Shown: piece by piece, positions 61,862 through 64,000 of the stretch
How positions within the stretch are numbered: the stretch's first letter is position 1
How the letters are laid out: each line of letters begins with the position of its first letter
Source: DATASD01 sp035478835
Lineage (GTDB): Bacteria; Patescibacteriota; Saccharimonadia; Saccharimonadales; UBA4665
Reading direction: 5' to 3'
Assembly: GCA_035478835.1 (NCBI GenBank)
Contig: DATIJH010000005.1
Coordinates: 41,074 to 105,073, forward strand
Length of the DNA stretch: 64,000 bases
The notes under the pieces: model-generated
What the model saw: the letters and a program-made list of their open reading frames with translations, nothing else
Databases searched by the model: none
Told to the model about the DNA's origin: nothing
Position numbers and translations under genes: made by a program

Positions 61862-63541
61862 CTACATCCGTTCCGGGGTCGTAATACCGAGTACTTCGAG
61901 GCCGGCTTTGAGCGTGTCCGCATACCGCGCCACCAGCCCGAGCCTGAGCCTCTCGCGCGCGTCGCCCACCACTCGGTTGTGCTCGTAAAAGCGATTGAAG
62001 CTTTGGGCGAGCTCATATAAATACGTACAAATGTGGTGCGGTATGAGGCCTGCAACTGCACGGTCCAAAACTTCGGGATATTCCGAAATTTTGCGGGCGA
62101 GGCTGCGCTCTGCCGCGTCCAATGGTGATTCCGTAAGCGCCGCCGGCTGCAGGCTGCTCTTTCGTAACACGCTGCGCGCCCGGGCGTGCGCGTATTGCAA
62201 GTATGGTCCGCTGTTACCTTCCAGGCTCACCGATTCCTTGGGGTCGTAAATAATATCGTCGCCGAGTCGCTGCTTTAAGAACGAGTACTTCACCGCCGCC
62301 AGCATCGTCTGCTCGCTCTCTTGGCCGGTCAGCTCTTTGTTGGCGGCCGCGGCCGCATCCAGCACGTCAACAGCGCGCAAAATATTGCCTTTGCGCGAGC
62401 TCATCTTGACGCCGCCGGCCAGCTTGACCTGGCCGTGTGTCAGGTGCACCGTTTTCTTAACGAGTTCCGGATGGAACTGCTCGATGCTTTTGAGCACAAC
62501 TTTCATGTATTCTACGATGTCATTACCGGTGATGACCACCGACGCATCAAAGTGATAATCCTGCCATTTTTGCATGATCAGGCCAACGTCCTTGGCCTCG
62601 TACGTCGGAATGCCATGCGAGTTGATGAACACTCGCGTGTGCAGGCCGTACTTTTCGCCTTCAAACACGACGGCGCCCGCGCTTTCACTGTACACGCCGT
62701 TTTTGAGTTGCTCGCGAACGGTTTGCAGGCCCAAGCCGGCGACTTCACTCTCTGGATAATATTTTTCAAACTTGGTGCCGATGCGCGCGTAAAACTGATT
62801 AAAGTAATCGTAGCTCCAGGCGCGGCATGTCCAATAAATGTGTGCAAGCGGCGTGTCGTGGTCGCCCTCGGCCTGAATCTGGTACACCCGTTTGTTCAAT
62901 TCGACGATCTCGGCCTTGGCGGCTTCATCGTCTTCGTATGCAGCCGTGCCTATTACATAACGCGCGGCCATCCATTCGGCGTGTTGTTCCGGCGCGATGG
63001 CATCTAGTTTTTCAGGATGCTCGCCGCCGAGCTCCTGCAAGATCGCCCACATCGTTTTGCCTACATGCAAACCAACGTCACCGCCAAAATTTACGCGGTG
63101 TACTTCGCCGCCGGCTGCCATGAACAAATTCGCGAGCGCGTCCCCCACCACGCTCGTGTACAAGTGGCCGGCATGCAGCACCTTGAATGGGTTCGGGTCG
63201 GAATATTCAGCCACCACCACCTGATCTTTATAAGTGCTGGGCTTATAACCGGGCGCGGCCGTGGCGAGTGCAGCCAGTGCCGCATCAGTCAGGCGCAAAT
63301 TAATAAAACCCGGGCCGGCAACACTTACTTCTTGTACCGTTTCGGAAAGCTGCGTTCGGAGTTCTGCGGCAAGCGTCTCGCCAATTTCGCGCGGATTTTT
63401 ACCAAACGGTTTTGCAAGCTGCAGCGCCACGTTGGTTGCGTAGTCACCAAATTTTTCGTCGGGGCGCGTCAAAATAACGAGCGCCTCATGCCCGAACACT
63501 TTTTGTATGACGGCTTCGATGGCCGTTTCCAGGTACTCCAT
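61862..63541 (-). CDS. argS: Arginyl-tRNA synthetase
   Basis: 559 residues, class I. HIGH-like LHAGHLYTSVVGDAL, KMSKS-like KMSSRKGN and an anticodon-binding DALR domain at the C-terminus. The true start is the ATG at 63539-63541, 7 bases after TATAAT; an ATG three codons earlier lies inside that -10 box. Leaderless. Its promoter overlaps the end of the upstream membrane gene. Confidence 0.97.
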   Translation of the reverse strand: MEYLETAIEAVIQKVFGHEALVILTRPDEKFGDYATNVALQLAKPFGKNPREIGETLAAELRTQLSETVQEVSVAGPGFINLRLTDAALAALATAAPGYKPSTYKDQVVVAEYSDPNPFKVLHAGHLYTSVVGDALANLFMAAGGEVHRVNFGGDVGLHVGKTMWAILQELGGEHPEKLDAIAPEQHAEWMAARYVIGTAAYEDDEAAKAEIVELNKRVYQIQAEGDHDTPLAHIYWTCRAWSYDYFNQFYARIGTKFEKYYPESEVAGLGLQTVREQLKNGVYSESAGAVVFEGEKYGLHTRVFINSHGIPTYEAKDVGLIMQKWQDYHFDASVVITGNDIVEYMKVVLKSIEQFHPELVKKTVHLTHGQVKLAGGVKMSSRKGNILRAVDVLDAAAAANKELTGQESEQTMLAAVKYSFLKQRLGDDIIYDPKESVSLEGNSGPYLQYAHARARSVLRKSSLQPAALTESPLDAAERSLARKISEYPEVLDRAVAGLIPHHICTYLYELAQSFNRFYEHNRVVGDARERLRLGLVARYADTLKAGLEVLGITTPERM

Positions 63542-63549
63542 ATCTGTCA

Positions 63550-64000
63550 TTATAACAGATCACGTTTGCGGTGCGAATACCGCGCGCTGTGCGGACAATT
63601 CGATCCGTGGATGGCTCGGACCGCGCACAAAGTTACAGCATAGAACGTCACGAGGAACACAAAAAAACTGAAAGTTATGCTGAATGTTTGCGGATGTGAC
63701 TGCGGGTGCAGCACCCGGTCTGAAACATCGAACAGCAGACCCGCCGGGTTCACTAAAATGTCCCAGCTGTTCCAGCGCAAATTGCGCCCTAAGTAAACTG
63801 CAAAGCTGCACGCCAGTAAAACCAGCGCGAGCACGGTCAGTGTTTGGCGGCGCGGTAACCGCTTGCGGAGCTGGGTATGCACCATGTGTAAACTCAAAAA
63901 CCCCACGATCGTGCCGCAAAAAATGAACGACGCAAACATAACGCTGTTATATAGTAGCGCGCCCGACGGTACCTCGGTGAGATGAATAAAGTCGCTCAGC
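63550..64000 (-). CDS. DUF1361-like membrane protein (5' end cut by window edge)
   Basis: The frame stays open to the right edge, so the start lies outside; an internal ATG at 63939 is not the start. Visible ~149 residues include LSDFIHLTEV, several membrane helices and the family motif LGRNLRWNSWDILVNP. Function unknown. Confidence 0.8.
   Translation of the reverse strand, partial: LSDFIHLTEVPSGALLYNSVMFASFIFCGTIVGFLSLHMVHTQLRKRLPRRQTLTVLALVLLACSFAVYLGRNLRWNSWDILVNPAGLLFDVSDRVLHPQSHPQTFSITFSFFVFLVTFYAVTLCAVRAIHGSNCPHSARYSHRKRDLL

Overview
This looks like a chromosomal segment of a Patescibacteria (CPR) genome, most probably Candidatus Saccharibacteria (TM7). The grounds are small compact genes, a pilM-N-O-B-T type IV pilus operon, CPR-style reduced housekeeping genes, many orphan proteins, and use of TGA as an ordinary stop (for example the end of pilO), which argues against the lineages that recode UGA. 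The phylum is inferred, not proven. About 70 protein genes were found, most on the minus strand. I saw no rRNA, tRNA, CRISPR array, insertion sequence or origin, and no gene-free gap longer than 300 bases.

Layout. 1-7.5 kb: type IV pilus operon (pilT runs off the left edge) behind an operon for a large secreted protein and a TPR membrane protein. 7.6-15.2 kb: ychF, a Fic-motif protein, a Crp/Fnr regulator and the rpsF-ssb-rpsR-orf-efp-tlyA string. 15.3-24.9 kb: a secreted OmpA-like protein, ftsK, and an RNA-turnover operon rpsO-pnp-orf-udg-rnj. 24.9-32.7 kb: orphan genes, truB with a DHH-like protein, rpsT, holA and an HExxH orphan. 32.7-40 kb: mutM, HAD, Nudix and FMN-binding genes and polA. 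40-50.4 kb: a four-gene orphan cluster with HTH-bearing paralogues, a phosphoribosyltransferase-like orphan, a P-type ATPase, a VanX-like dipeptidase and a TrmB-type regulator. 50.4-55.3 kb: the dnaG-rpoD operon, in which sigma-70 is split. 55.3-64 kb: a structured inverted-repeat element, orn, a WhiB fusion, msrB, mscL, argS with two orphans carrying domains like the RNA polymerase alpha C-terminal domain, and a membrane gene cut by the right edge.

Two themes stand out. First, the transcription machinery is unusual. The principal sigma factor is encoded as two abutting polypeptides (regions 1.1/1.2 and regions 2-4), preceded by a third small gene holding a degenerate sigma region 2. Elsewhere there are orphans with sigma-4-like HTH domains, orphans with alpha-CTD-like domains, and a multi-domain protein ending in an actinobacterial WhiB iron-sulphur domain. 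Seventeen genes have a TANNNT-like -10 box only 6-7 bases before the start codon, the signature of leaderless transcripts; a second group of genes, many of them orphans, has a TTGAC(A/T) -35 box and often a Shine-Dalgarno sequence.

Second, several universal enzymes have lost metal-ligand residues (DnaG zinc ribbon, family-4 uracil-DNA glycosylase Fe-S ligands, PilB zinc motif) or catalytic motifs (the DHH protein). The zinc fingers of MutM and MsrB and the WhiB cluster are intact.
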